64,000 nt of DNA from SHLQ01 sp964562985 (GTDB lineage: Bacteria > Actinomycetota > Acidimicrobiia > Acidimicrobiales > SHLQ01), in the NCBI GenBank assembly GCA_964562985.1, contig CAZLWE010000003.1:1-64000 (forward strand), given 5' to 3'. Shown here in pieces: positions 43,255-52,809 of the stretch (position 1 is its first letter; the number at the start of each line of letters is the position of its first letter). The translations under genes and the position numbers were made by a program. Under the pieces are notes generated by a model. The model had not been told where the DNA came from. It saw only the letters and a program-made list of their open reading frames with translations, and did no database searches.

Positions 43255-44834
43255 GCTCCGTTGCCGATCGCGACCTCGAGCAGTCGGGTGATCTCTGATT
43301 GATCAGCAACAACGGTGTGTACCGGCTGAATGACGCGGGCCTCAACCTGATCGGACACCCGCGCTTCGATCGCCTTACGCGCCGCCCGTCCCCGACGACT
43401 CGCTCCGGCACCCAACGGGATCTTGGCCAACAAGCCGACCAACAATCCGAGCACCACTCCTCCAAGGAGCAAGGCGCTCGGTAGCGGAATCCATTCCGCC
43501 TCCGGAGTAGGCGGCAGGAGCGGCTCGGTAGCGAACTGAAAGAAGCCGCCAAGTACTGCGACGACGATGAGCCACACCAGCCCGACGACCGCAGTGACAG
43601 CGAGAACCCGTTGGAACCAAGCGACGGCCTGCCACCACAGTGGACTTTTCCCAGCGGCGACCGTCTCTCGTCCCACGGTCGATCGAAGATCTTCGAGCAG
43701 CGCGTCTCGGTCGCTGAATGCGGCCGTGCGCAGTGATGCGGGCCAGGGAGCTGATGCGTCGCCTGCGACCTCCTCGGCGTAATCTCGAATGGCGAGATCT
43801 GCCCGAGACTCCCCCACGCCCGCGCGGCCCGGTCCGGGCAGATCGGCAAGGGGTTTGCGAGCGAGGCGCCGCAGCCACCGGGTGAAGGGCCAACCCATCG
43901 TGAGATTGCCCTGTCGTTTGTGATGACGCTGCGCGACATCAGCCGCGGCTTGGGCACCGGCAGCCTCAGCGAGGCCAGCGAGCAATCGGTCGTTGGCCCG
44001 AGCAGGAACATCCTTGGGGCCAGTCGGCTGACGCATCGCCGCTGCCGCTTCGGCCAGATCAGCATCGGCGCGAACAAGCGAGGCATTTCGAGCATCGATC
44101 GCGCTCGACAGCATCAATCGAAAGTCGTCGAAGCCGTCGCCGGTAAGCGCCGACACGGGCAACACTTCTGCGCCAACGATTCCATCTTCGGCGACCAAGC
44201 GCCCGAAGTCCCGCGCCACCGAGGCACCACCGTCTTCGAGCCGGTCGACCTGGTTGAGCACAAATCTCAGGACGGGAGCGTGCGATGCCAGTGGCTTGAT
44301 GTAGCCCAGGTGCAGTGCAGCATCGGCGTACTTCTGTGGGTCGGTGACCCACACCAACACGTCGACGAGTTCGACCAATCGGTCCACCTCGATGCGATGC
44401 TCTACCGCGGTCGAATCGTGGTCGGGTAGGTCGAGCAGAACCAGTCCATCGAGTTGGGTTTCGTCGGTGACCCCATAGCGGTGTGGAACCTCCAGCCAGT
44501 CGAGCAGGGGCCCAGCGTCATTATCGCCGAAGACCACCGCGTGGGTGGCCGAGGTGGTGGGACGGCGCACCGAGCTGGCCGTCAGCTCCCGGCCGGCGAG
44601 CCGGTTCACGATCGAGGACTTGCCCGATCCGGTCGCTCCCGCGATCGCGACGACGGTGTGTTGGGTTCCATGGCGCAGCCGACCTTGTGTCTTGGCCGAT
44701 ACCGATTCGAGGGAGGCGACCTGGTCCTCGTCGAAGTACTTCCCGGCGAGTGCTACGGCTTGCCCCCACGCACCCAGTCGCTCGTTGTAGGCAGAGTCGG
44801 CGCGATCCACAGATTGCATGTCGGCATCGGCCAT
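43251..44834 (-). CDS. Membrane-associated dynamin-like GTPase (second of pair)
   Basis: 527 residues. An N-terminal GTPase domain has P-loop AIAGATGSGKSSIVNRLAG near residue 65, LVLLDLPDHDST (switch II D-x-P in place of D-x-x-G) and FVLNQVDRLED (N-x-x-D). Two hydrophobic helices near residues 400-470 and a helical C-terminus follow. The gene overlaps the partner GTPase by 1 bp and alkD by 4 bp. The paired arrangement resembles actinobacterial DynA/DynB membrane-remodelling proteins of division septa; that role is inferred. Confidence 0.75.
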   Translation of the reverse strand: MADADMQSVDRADSAYNERLGAWGQAVALAGKYFDEDQVASLESVSAKTQGRLRHGTQHTVVAIAGATGSGKSSIVNRLAGRELTASSVRRPTTSATHAVVFGDNDAGPLLDWLEVPHRYGVTDETQLDGLVLLDLPDHDSTAVEHRIEVDRLVELVDVLVWVTDPQKYADAALHLGYIKPLASHAPVLRFVLNQVDRLEDGGASVARDFGRLVAEDGIVGAEVLPVSALTGDGFDDFRLMLSSAIDARNASLVRADADLAEAAAAMRQPTGPKDVPARANDRLLAGLAEAAGAQAAADVAQRHHKRQGNLTMGWPFTRWLRRLARKPLADLPGPGRAGVGESRADLAIRDYAEEVAGDASAPWPASLRTAAFSDRDALLEDLRSTVGRETVAAGKSPLWWQAVAWFQRVLAVTAVVGLVWLIVVAVLGGFFQFATEPLLPPTPEAEWIPLPSALLLGGVVLGLLVGLLAKIPLGAGASRRGRAARKAIEARVSDQVEARVIQPVHTVVADQSEITRLLEVAIGNGA

Positions 44835-46519
44835 CAGCTGCGGGCCTTGAGCGTCGACACGATGTTGCGCAGATCCTCACCGCCGGACTCGGCGACCTTG
44901 ATCAGATCCTCGAACCGTTTCCGGTCGGCGTCCAGCAGCCCTTCGAGGCGTTCCATAAGATTTTCTCGGGCGCTTCGGGCGAGATCACGGACCGCTTGTT
45001 CGCCAAACACGGCGGTAAGCACGGTCTGGGACACCGCTGCGGTACCGGTGGCAACGGCGGCTTCGGTTCCGGTCACACCACCGGTTTGGCTAAACACCAC
45101 CACCATGAGCGCAACGCCAATGCCGTTGATGCCCGTGGACAGCGTCCGTGCCAAGGTCAGCTTGTCGCCGGATTGCTCGCGCACAAGGTCGAGCACGAAC
45201 TCTTGCCAGGCTGCCAGCTCGTGTTCGAGGTCTATCTCTAGCTGACGTCCGGCACGTTCAATTCCTCGTGGTGCACTTGCGAGCGCCTTCTCCCCAATCG
45301 GTCGGGTCTCCCACTGGTCGACGATGTCTAGCGCTGCCTTGTCGACGGCATCGCGTGCGACCACGACCAGGTTCGATTCGAGTTGGCCGGCAGCCTGTTG
45401 ATCGGGCGTCGGACCTGTTTGAAAGACCGAGCGGAGCGTGTCTCGAACCCTGCTAACGCCGGCTTCGAGTTTCGACATAAATGCACCCGTGCCGACGAAC
45501 TCACGCCACTGGTCGAGCACCTCACCGCGCAGCAGTGTTCCTCGGTCGAGTTCACGGTCGATGTCGACCAGCGCTGCTGCGTATCTCCGCCTGGAGATAT
45601 CGGCCAAGGTGACGAGTTCTTCATGCTGTTCGTCGAGCGCTCCGGCGATCCGCTCGACCCGATCGGGTATCGATGCCAGTGCACCGTCAAGGGTGCGGGC
45701 GACGAGCTGTTGACGCTCGGTTGCATCCGCGGCCAATTCGCCGAGCCAGGTCCGGACGGGATCGAGCTCAGCACCAATGCGACCCGACTCATCGAGGTCG
45801 CGTTCGGCCACCGTGAACACTGCGGTCGAGGCCATCTGCCGTTCGACGAGCATCGAATTGAAGTGGTGCTGGACCTCTTCTTCGGACCCTGGCGGTATGC
45901 GGTTGATAACAATGGCTAAGGCCGCGGCACGGTCCTGAGCCAGGCCGAGGTACTCCCATGGCACTGCATCGGCGTAGCGGGCAGCGGTGGTCACGAAAAT
46001 CCAGAGATCGGCTGCGCCAAGCAGCTGGGCTGCGAGGTCGTGGTTCGCGACTTCGATCGAGTCGATGTCAGGCGCGTCGAGCAACGCCAGGCCTGGTGCT
46101 AGCTGCTCGGATGTGGCGAGTCGCAACCCGATCTCCCCCACCGCAGTCGCACTGGTCGAGCGTGGTAGGCCTGCGAGTACCCCCTCGGGATCTTCGAACC
46201 AGGACATGTCATCGGGGTGGCATACGAGAACCGGCGCGCGCGTCGTAGGCCGCAGAACTCCAGCGGTAGTGACGTCTGCGCCGACGAGGCTGTTCGTGAT
46301 CGTCGACTTTCCCGCTCCCGTAGAACCACCGAGCACGGCGAGCAGCGGCGCATCAACTCGACGGAGCCGAGGCAACAGATAATCGTCGATCTGGTCGAGC
46401 AGCTCGGTGCGTTCCCGCTGCGCTTCGGCGTTCTCGGGCAGGTCGATGGCGAACTCATGGTTGGCGAGTGCAGCACGAAGCTGCTCAATATCCGCCAGCG
46501 CTCCGTTTGCGTGTTCCAT
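44834..46519 (-). CDS. Dynamin-like GTPase (first of pair)
   Basis: 561 residues. P-loop AVLGGSTGAGKSTITNSLVG near residue 62, GLALLDAPDIDS (switch II) and AIVINRIPPGSEEE identify the GTPase domain. A long helical stalk (~250-430) precedes a hydrophobic pair of helices (GINGIGVALMVVVFS...VAVATGTAAVSQTVLTAVFG) and a C-terminal helix, as in bacterial dynamins. TAGAAT lies 9 nt before the ATG. Confidence 0.78.
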   Translation of the reverse strand: MEHANGALADIEQLRAALANHEFAIDLPENAEAQRERTELLDQIDDYLLPRLRRVDAPLLAVLGGSTGAGKSTITNSLVGADVTTAGVLRPTTRAPVLVCHPDDMSWFEDPEGVLAGLPRSTSATAVGEIGLRLATSEQLAPGLALLDAPDIDSIEVANHDLAAQLLGAADLWIFVTTAARYADAVPWEYLGLAQDRAAALAIVINRIPPGSEEEVQHHFNSMLVERQMASTAVFTVAERDLDESGRIGAELDPVRTWLGELAADATERQQLVARTLDGALASIPDRVERIAGALDEQHEELVTLADISRRRYAAALVDIDRELDRGTLLRGEVLDQWREFVGTGAFMSKLEAGVSRVRDTLRSVFQTGPTPDQQAAGQLESNLVVVARDAVDKAALDIVDQWETRPIGEKALASAPRGIERAGRQLEIDLEHELAAWQEFVLDLVREQSGDKLTLARTLSTGINGIGVALMVVVFSQTGGVTGTEAAVATGTAAVSQTVLTAVFGEQAVRDLARSARENLMERLEGLLDADRKRFEDLIKVAESGGEDLRNIVSTLKARS

Positions 46520-46576
46520 TACACCGACATTCTAACTGCCGGCGTACACCCGGTGATCGAGCCACCCCCGGCCAGT

Positions 46577-46627
46577 AAATCTGTGGTCAGAAATTAGCGC
46601 TATTGCCCGGTTTCTGACCACAGATTT
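46577..46627. repeat. Perfect 17-bp inverted repeat
   Basis: AAATCTGTGGTCAGAAA (46577-46593) and its exact reverse complement (46611-46627) surround 17 nt. It lies in the 272-bp spacer between the dynamin-like and ligase genes. It could be a REPIN/MITE-type element or a bidirectional terminator. Confidence 0.7.
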
Positions 46628-46643
46628 TCAAGACGGGTAGCCA

Positions 46644-46712
46644 CTACTCCTCGAACCGATCTTCGAGGTGTCGCCGATACAACTCCTCAAAGTCACCGTG
46701 CTTCACAACCAC
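46644..46712 (-). pseudogene. Possible short gene tail
   Basis: A 22-codon frame (MVVKHGDFEELYRRHLEDRFEE) ends at TAG 46644-46646. Its charged helical composition looks protein-like but an in-frame stop lies nine codons upstream of nothing recognisable. It may be the remnant 3' end of a lost gene; it may equally be chance. Confidence 0.2.
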
Positions 46713-46791
46713 CAAACCACTCGCCTACTCCCTTGACGTCGCCCGATATTTGCTTATGTCCGGCAGAGGCGAAGGTGTATCAGGAAAATGT

Positions 46792-48336
46792 TCAGCGGTC
46801 GCGGAGTTCTCGGCGGAGGATCTTCCCGGAAGCGGACTTCGGGATGGCGTCGATGAACTCGAGCAAGCGGACCTTCTTGTAGCTAGCGACCTGGCTGGCG
46901 ACAAATTCTTGGATCTCTTCTGCGGTTGCTTCAGCGCCCGGCTTGAGCGTCACGAACGCTTTGGGGATCTCGCCGCACTCGTCGTCGGGGATGCCGATCA
47001 CCGCGGCGTCGCCGATGGCGGGGTGGGTAAGCAAAAGGCCTTCGAGTTCGGCGGGCGGTACCTGGAAGCCCTTGAACTTGATGAGCTCCTTGATGCGATC
47101 CACCACATAGATATGGCCATCAGCATCGAAGTGGGCAACATCACCGGTGTGTAGCCAGCCATCTGCATCGATGGTTGCTGCGGTGGCCTCAGGGTTGTTG
47201 AGGTAGCCCTTCATCACCTGCGGGCCACGAACCCACAGTTCGCCATCCTCATCGATTCCGAGGTCGTTTCCTTCGAGATCAACAATGCGGCACTCGGTGT
47301 TGGAGACCGTGACACCCGACGACCCCGCTTTGCCTTGCCCGGGGACAGTGGAATGCGACACCGGTGAAAGCTCGGTCATGCCATAGCCCTGGACAACTTC
47401 GCACCCCAGACGGGCAGCCGCTTCGTCACCAAGCTCACCCGAAAGCGGCGCAGCGCCAGAGAACACCACCTTGAGTGAATCGGTGTTGTAGTTGTCGACC
47501 AGCGGGTGCTTCGCAAGTGCCAGCACGATTGGCGGCACGGCAAAGAACCAGGTGACCTTGTGCTCTTGAATGTTCGCGAGTGCCTCTTCAAGATCGAAGC
47601 GAGGCATTGTCACGATCGTGCAACCGTTGGCCAGCAGGCCGTTCATCAGCACCTGCATGCCGTAGATGTGGAAGAAGGGAAGGATCGCGAGCGCAACGTC
47701 GTCGTCGTTGTACTCCATGAAGTGCTTGAGCTGCTCGATGTTCGCCGTCAGGTTGTCATGGCTCAAGATGACGCCTTTACTGCGACCGGTTGTTCCCGAC
47801 GAGTACGGGAGTACCACCGGAGTGTTCGCGGTGTCGACGGCAACCTGTTCGGTGAGCGGTGGCGAGCCGAGGAAATCCAAGAGCGATGAGACTCCCTCGA
47901 CGGGATCGATACTCACCAACTCGTTGACCGCCGTTCCCTCCATCGCCTCGCGGGCGACGTCGAGGAACATCGAGATCGTCACGAGGATGGTTGCACCTGA
48001 ATCCTGTAATTGGTGACGCATCTCTCCAGCGGTGTAGGTGGGGTTGATCGTGGTTACCGTGCCGCCCGCCAGCGCAACGCCATGGAAGAACGACGCGTAC
48101 TCCGGGATGTTCGGCGACATGAGCGCCAGCGTGTCGCCAGGGCCGAAGCCACGCGCAACCAGGTCTCCGGCGATGAGCTGAATGCCCTGCTTGAGCTCGG
48201 CGAACGTCTGCGTGCGTCCGGTCGGACCGTCGATGATCGCCGGCTTATCGCCAAGCTCATCGGCCATCCGCAGGGTGTAGTCGGTAATCGAGACGCCCGA
48301 TGGAATTTCGACGTCGGGAAGTGGCGAGGTGTACAT
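46792..48336 (-). CDS. Acyl-CoA ligase (4-coumarate/long-chain fatty acid CoA ligase type)
   Basis: 514 residues from ATG at 48336, which has CGGAG upstream; the frame extends 47 codons further but that part does not look like the family. ANL enzyme: P-loop LPYSSGTTGRSKGVILSH near residue 173, GYGMTELSPVSH, the hinge and GWLHTGDVAHFD region (A7/A8), and the catalytic Lys in PKSASGKILRREL at the C-terminus. It activates a carboxylate to acyl-AMP and then acyl-CoA. Most similar in feel to 4-coumarate:CoA ligase; the substrate is not determinable. Confidence 0.9.
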   Translation of the reverse strand: MYTSPLPDVEIPSGVSITDYTLRMADELGDKPAIIDGPTGRTQTFAELKQGIQLIAGDLVARGFGPGDTLALMSPNIPEYASFFHGVALAGGTVTTINPTYTAGEMRHQLQDSGATILVTISMFLDVAREAMEGTAVNELVSIDPVEGVSSLLDFLGSPPLTEQVAVDTANTPVVLPYSSGTTGRSKGVILSHDNLTANIEQLKHFMEYNDDDVALAILPFFHIYGMQVLMNGLLANGCTIVTMPRFDLEEALANIQEHKVTWFFAVPPIVLALAKHPLVDNYNTDSLKVVFSGAAPLSGELGDEAAARLGCEVVQGYGMTELSPVSHSTVPGQGKAGSSGVTVSNTECRIVDLEGNDLGIDEDGELWVRGPQVMKGYLNNPEATAATIDADGWLHTGDVAHFDADGHIYVVDRIKELIKFKGFQVPPAELEGLLLTHPAIGDAAVIGIPDDECGEIPKAFVTLKPGAEATAEEIQEFVASQVASYKKVRLLEFIDAIPKSASGKILRRELRDR

Positions 48337-48586
48337 GTGCGCTCCGAGGTTTTGTCCAAGCATGTATGGCTGCCGAGAGTGTAGTGCAGACGATCCCTCG
48401 GTGACGCCGTCATAACGCGGAGACGACAGTGGCTTCACCCGCTGCAATTCGGGTGAAGTCACTGTCCCGCCGCCCACCTCAGTACAACATCAAGTAGTTG
48501 CACATAACATTGTTCGGCATACACCACTAGTACTTAAGGCCACTCGCAACTATGGTGCCTATAGCGGCGTAACGCGAGAGAGAGTC

Positions 48587-48928
48587 ATGCGCAGAAAAGC
48601 CAATGGTCTAGTACCGAATGAAGAATTGCTGTTATCAACAGCGCTCACCCTTACCCGGAAGGGTCAAGGCGAATTCCATGGATACGCACTTCGAGCGCTC
48701 TGGCAAAGCGACGGCAATGAGCCGGCCACGATGAACTACGCAACCCTTTACCGTTGCCTCGACCGCCTCGAAGAGCGCGGCTTGTTGTCATCGCAGTATG
48801 ACGTAGAGACAAAGAACGGCGGACCACCGCGAAAGATGTTCACGCTGACCGGCATCGGCTTGGACACCGCCACACAACTGGCCGCCGCCGACGAGGTTGA
48901 CGGCGGCACCGTTCCGGGCCTCGCCTAA
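48587..48928 (+). CDS. PadR-family transcriptional regulator
   Basis: 113 residues: winged helix with GEFHGYALRALW, NYATLYRCLDRLEERGLLSSQYD and RKMFTLTGIGLDTAT, the PadR pattern of recognition helix, wing and trailing helix. It lacks a long C-terminal dimer helix. ATG with GAGAGAGAG upstream. It converges on a membrane protein gene; PadR regulators often control a neighbouring membrane protein (inference). Confidence 0.85.
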   Translation: MRRKANGLVPNEELLLSTALTLTRKGQGEFHGYALRALWQSDGNEPATMNYATLYRCLDRLEERGLLSSQYDVETKNGGPPRKMFTLTGIGLDTATQLAAADEVDGGTVPGLA

Positions 48929-48940
48929 TCTCCCAACTGC

Positions 48941-49693
48941 TCAGACGTCGGTTTGGTCTCGTATACAACGGCCACACGACCACAGCCGGTGCACACCAAA
49001 TCCCGCGATGGCGTGTTCGACCGCCGACATGCCACCGAGAATCCCGGCCAACGATGCTGGACCGGCAAGAAACAGTGGCGCATACGCAAGCGCTCCCACG
49101 AGCAGCGCGGCCACAAGGATGCTGGCCGACAGCCGCCCAATCCCAAATAGGACCCCGCTGCGGTAGGCCGAATGGGCCACCAGAAGCAGCCCTAGTCCGC
49201 CCAAGGCGAGATAGGTCGACGTCCACAGATCAGCGCGCACGTCGGAGATGACGAAAAGCGAGTGCCAAAACGACGATCCCCAAACGATCATCGCCGTGAC
49301 GCGAAGGCGATCGCTGGAGAGATCCGACGGGCGACGGGCCATCGACCACAACATCAACGCAATCCCGATCGTGAAATGAAGATCCGCAGCAACGGTAAAG
49401 CTGACGACGGACTCCCCCACGAAGCTACTCGCGGCGGTCGTGACCACCCCAGATGCGAGCGCCAATACGACGACAGCCGTGGAGGTCACACTTCGATCCG
49501 ACAGGCGAAAGATCAGGTGTGCGACCGAACCGAAGATCAATTCTCGAACAAACGTGAAATACGAGCGTTGAGCGCGAAAGTCTTCGAGGTGCTCCGACCA
49601 ATCGGCCACGCGCCGCTCGCCGATATGTGGGTCCTCGCCCCACACGAGCAAACGGAGATACCCCAGATACCAACGTTCGATCATCGGAGCCAT
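48941..49693 (-). CDS. Hypothetical multi-pass membrane protein
   Basis: 250 residues: a soluble N-terminal ~60 residues (WYLGYLRLLVWGEDPHIGERR), then about six hydrophobic segments. The last residues (HRLWSCGRCIRDQTDV) include a C-x-x-C pair. GGAAGGA ribosome site and TAGAAT upstream. Convergent with the PadR gene 12 bp away. No family recognised. Confidence 0.65.
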   Translation of the reverse strand: MAPMIERWYLGYLRLLVWGEDPHIGERRVADWSEHLEDFRAQRSYFTFVRELIFGSVAHLIFRLSDRSVTSTAVVVLALASGVVTTAASSFVGESVVSFTVAADLHFTIGIALMLWSMARRPSDLSSDRLRVTAMIVWGSSFWHSLFVISDVRADLWTSTYLALGGLGLLLVAHSAYRSGVLFGIGRLSASILVAALLVGALAYAPLFLAGPASLAGILGGMSAVEHAIAGFGVHRLWSCGRCIRDQTDV

Positions 49694-49749
49694 TCCTTCC
49701 TTTTCGATATTCTATTTGACGAAAAGGCGGTTGTCGACCTTCACTCCAT

Positions 49750-50619
49750 TCATTCGGCCATACGGGAGGCGAGGTCGACGAGTTGATCCACGAATGTGTC
49801 CGGTAGCTCATGGCCCAGGCCCTCGATCAGCGTCAGCGTCGAGTTTTCAATCAAGAGGTGCAGCGCTCGGCAGTGTTCGAGTGGCAACACCGGATCAGCG
49901 GTTCCGTGAATGATGGAGGTTGGCACCCGCAGTGTTCGAAGATCATCGACGATGTCATCTGCCTCCATCACCGCCGCACCGTGACCGTTCGGTCCCCGCC
50001 AACCTGCGCTGATCTCATCATGGGCACGAACGAGGGCCGCCTCACGATCGAAGGGAAATACTGGCCCACTAAACCACTCCCATTGGTCGACCAGCCAACG
50101 CGCTCGATCCCCGACCTCGACGGGCGCTCCGCTGAGAAGTCGATTCGACATTTTCTCGATCAGCCATTCCGCGGGAAGTCCAAGTTCCTCTCGACGACCT
50201 GGCGTCGTGGAGAACAGAAGAAGGGATCGGACAGACTCTGGGTGCTCAAGAGCGAGGCGCATAGCGATCTCGCCGCCCATCGATCGCCCCAACACGTCAA
50301 CCGTCCCGAGCGCGAGCGCATCGATCACCGCTCGGGCGTCTGCGACAAGATCGTTCAGCGAATACGGCTCTTCGGTCCACGTGCTGGCGCCAACATCGCG
50401 GGTATCGAACCAAATGCATCGTCCGACCCGTCGGGCGAGCCCGATCAACAACCCGCTCGGCCATCGCGAACTCGGCGCTTCGGCCTCGGACAACAACAAG
50501 ATGCCACCCGCCGCTTCACCCCGACGTTGAAGCGACTGCACGTGGAGCGTCACCTCACCGGAGCGCACCTGGTGTGTGCGGTGAACAAGGTCGGTGGCAC
50601 TTTCGAAAGCGGAAGCCAT
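49750..50619 (-). CDS. Alpha/beta-fold hydrolase
   Basis: 289 residues from ATG 50619 (the frame also has a TTG at 50637). The nucleophile elbow is GRSMGGEIAMRLA (Ser near residue 123), the acid is in HGTADPVLPL, and the His in GLGHELP. WFDTRDVGAST near residue 75 carries the oxyanion region. Likely an esterase or C-C hydrolase; substrate unknown. It diverges from the DUF368 gene. Confidence 0.82.
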   Translation of the reverse strand: MASAFESATDLVHRTHQVRSGEVTLHVQSLQRRGEAAGGILLLSEAEAPSSRWPSGLLIGLARRVGRCIWFDTRDVGASTWTEEPYSLNDLVADARAVIDALALGTVDVLGRSMGGEIAMRLALEHPESVRSLLLFSTTPGRREELGLPAEWLIEKMSNRLLSGAPVEVGDRARWLVDQWEWFSGPVFPFDREAALVRAHDEISAGWRGPNGHGAAVMEADDIVDDLRTLRVPTSIIHGTADPVLPLEHCRALHLLIENSTLTLIEGLGHELPDTFVDQLVDLASRMAE

Positions 50620-50707
50620 GGACAGCCATTTTGCCAAGGCTTGGCCAGCCTTGGGCGCAGTAGACCAAACCGATCACATCGCCGAATTACGGACCGATAG
50701 ATTGGTA

Positions 50708-51661
50708 ATGATGACTCGCATCTTTGCTCAGATTGCTCGCGGATTCGCCATGGGCGCTTCCGACGTTGTCCCCGGCGTTTCGGGGGGAACCGTCGCACTT
50801 GTGCTCGGTATCTACGAGGGACTGATCGGCAACATCAGCACGGGCTCGAAGGCCCTCGGGCGTTTGGTCAAGGGTGACATCAAGGGGTTCGTTGAAGGCC
50901 TGAAGGCCGTTGATTGGCTCTTCCTCATTCCGCTCGCCGCCGGACTCTTCGCCGCGATCATCGTGCTATCGGGAATCATCGAACAAGCACTTCACGATCA
51001 CCCCGAGGCGATGGCCGGACTCTTCTTCGGGCTCGTCATCGGATCGATCGTGGTTGCCCGAGGCCTACTGAAAGCGCCGACGGCCGAACATGCACTCGTC
51101 GCTTTGGCGGTCGGCGCCGTGTTGTTCTTCATCCTTGGATTCCAATCAGGTCCGATCGCCGATCCCCCAGCACTCGTTCTCATCGGCGCAGGTGCCCTGG
51201 CGAGTTGTGCGTTGATTCTGCCCGGCATCTCCGGGTCGTTCATTCTCTTGATGATTGGCATGTATACCGTCGTGCTCAATGCCGTCGACGAACGCATCAT
51301 CAGCCAGATCGCCCTCGTCGGAATCGGTGCGATCATTGGCCTCGCGCTCTTCAGTAACTTCCTCACCTACCTCCTCGACAACTTCCACGACCGAGTCATG
51401 GCGGTACTTATCGGCTTAATGGTCGGGTCCCTGCGGGTGCTGTGGCCGTGGCCAAACGGCGTTGGCATCATCGAACCCGAAGAGGTCATCCCAGGGACCG
51501 GCTTGGAATTGCCCAATGGAGCGCCCACGCTCGTCCCGATTGTTCTTGCCGTGGTCTCGGCGATCGGCGTCGTACTCATCAGCTCGTTCGCACCGTCGCA
51601 CGGTGACGAGTCCTCAGCGGATGATTTCGAACCAACCGCCTCCGCGGTCATCGACGAGTAG
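50708..51661 (+). CDS. DUF368 family undecaprenyl-phosphate transporter (PopT-like)
   Basis: 317 residues, about eight to nine helices in two inverted halves. GASDVVPGVSGGTVALVLGIYEGLI near the N-terminus and CALILPGISGSFILLMIGMY in the middle are the duplicated P-G-[VI]-S-G motifs that define DUF368. Members recycle undecaprenyl phosphate across the membrane for envelope synthesis (established for the family). ATGATG start; TAGATT lies 7 nt before the second ATG (50711), which may be the true start. Its 3' end overlaps the convergent gene by 48 bp. Confidence 0.85.
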   Translation: MMTRIFAQIARGFAMGASDVVPGVSGGTVALVLGIYEGLIGNISTGSKALGRLVKGDIKGFVEGLKAVDWLFLIPLAAGLFAAIIVLSGIIEQALHDHPEAMAGLFFGLVIGSIVVARGLLKAPTAEHALVALAVGAVLFFILGFQSGPIADPPALVLIGAGALASCALILPGISGSFILLMIGMYTVVLNAVDERIISQIALVGIGAIIGLALFSNFLTYLLDNFHDRVMAVLIGLMVGSLRVLWPWPNGVGIIEPEEVIPGTGLELPNGAPTLVPIVLAVVSAIGVVLISSFAPSHGDESSADDFEPTASAVIDE

Positions 51662-52411
51662 GGCCCGGGCATGCCGGCGCCCGGCACCACCAGCGGGCGC
51701 CCATCCAGCGACTCGTAGCCCTGGGTAGATATCACCCTCGGGGAGCGCCTCCACGATCCCGTTGATATCGATGCCCTCACTCGTATCCAAGCGACCACCA
51801 TCACTGTGAATGAACTCGCCGTCGCGACTCGCCCAGGCGCGCCACGACGAGACCTGGTCAGGCACTCCCCACCAATGATCGCGAACCCCTACGCCTGACA
51901 GCTCCCATTTTCCTCCGCCGAGGAGGACCTCACCGTGAAATCCGCCGACGAGACGATACCCCGTCGTCCCCTGTACCGGAGACGGTCCTGGTTCTCCCTC
52001 GGTATCCCAGTCGAGTTCGAGGCCAACAGCAATACGGTCACCAAATGCCCCGTCCCACACCGCGGTCGGATCCGTGATGGCAACGCCGAACGCTTCAAGG
52101 TCACTCGTGAGGTGCTCAAAGGGCCGCAGGACGGTGGTTTCCGTCCAGATCCCCGGCGCACGCAACTCCATCGAGTTCCCCATTGGCATTGGCAGATCGT
52201 CGACGAGAACGGTGACCAATGGATGCTCGCCCACACCGATCAACGACGCCCAGTACCACGCGACCGAATCAAAGGGCCGGACAGTAAGCCGGACGTATCC
52301 CCCGGTTGCCGAGCCAGGGACCACGAACCAGTTGTCGAAGACTTCAACCCATTCCGGGTGGCCATTCCATTCGTGTAGCTGTTCCGAACCAATCGGGTGT
52401 GCACTCGTCAC
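51614..52411 (-). CDS. Hypothetical protein with GVRDHWWG motif
   Basis: 265 residues from a GTG at 52411, chosen because GACACT lies 7 nt upstream; the longer frame is Arg-rich and not protein-like. Beta-rich, with SGVGVRDHWWGVPDQVSSWRAW resembling the R-D-H-S-W-G motif of lipocalin-like proteins (AttH/CrtC-like, DUF7064/7065 group). Function unknown. Divergent from the SCP2 gene (38 bp apart), and its last 48 bp are antisense to the DUF368 gene end. Confidence 0.6.
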   Translation of the reverse strand: MTSAHPIGSEQLHEWNGHPEWVEVFDNWFVVPGSATGGYVRLTVRPFDSVAWYWASLIGVGEHPLVTVLVDDLPMPMGNSMELRAPGIWTETTVLRPFEHLTSDLEAFGVAITDPTAVWDGAFGDRIAVGLELDWDTEGEPGPSPVQGTTGYRLVGGFHGEVLLGGGKWELSGVGVRDHWWGVPDQVSSWRAWASRDGEFIHSDGGRLDTSEGIDINGIVEALPEGDIYPGLRVAGWAPAGGAGRRHARALLVDDRGGGWFEIIR

Positions 52412-52449
52412 GACATGCAGTGTCGCAGCGATCAAGGCAAACTGTGAAC

Positions 52450-52806
52450 ATGTCCGACCAATTCGCTGACCACGCAACCGACGCACTTCGTGAGGTCGAC
52501 GCCAACGCGATCCCCGACGAACTCGATCTGACGATTGAGCAGCGAATTCTCGACGGTGACGACGTGGCCGATCGCTACGTAGTGATCTTCTCGGGCGGGA
52601 CTGTGCGTGTCGGCCCAACCGAAGACACCACAGCGGACATTGTGATTAGCCAGGATGTGGAAACCGCCAGAGCGATCCAATCCGGCACGACGAACGCGCA
52701 AAGCGCCTACCTCACCGGACGACTGACCATCGACGGCGACGTAGATAAGTTGCTGTCCTGTGGGGCATCGCTGCAGACCATCGTCGCGGCGATGGAACCT
52801 CGATAG
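52450..52806 (+). CDS. SCP2 sterol-binding domain protein
   Basis: 118 residues. RYVVIFSGGTVRVGPTEDTTADIVISQDVETARAIQSG and AYLTGRLTIDGDVDKLL are the SCP2 fold (lipid tunnel, then the L-x-G-x-h-x-h-x-G-D-h-x-x-h motif). It probably binds an acyl lipid. CAAACT exactly 6 nt before the ATG. The Fpg/Nei gene starts 3 bp after its stop. Confidence 0.85.
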   Translation: MSDQFADHATDALREVDANAIPDELDLTIEQRILDGDDVADRYVVIFSGGTVRVGPTEDTTADIVISQDVETARAIQSGTTNAQSAYLTGRLTIDGDVDKLLSCGASLQTIVAAMEPR

Positions 52807-52809
52807 GCC

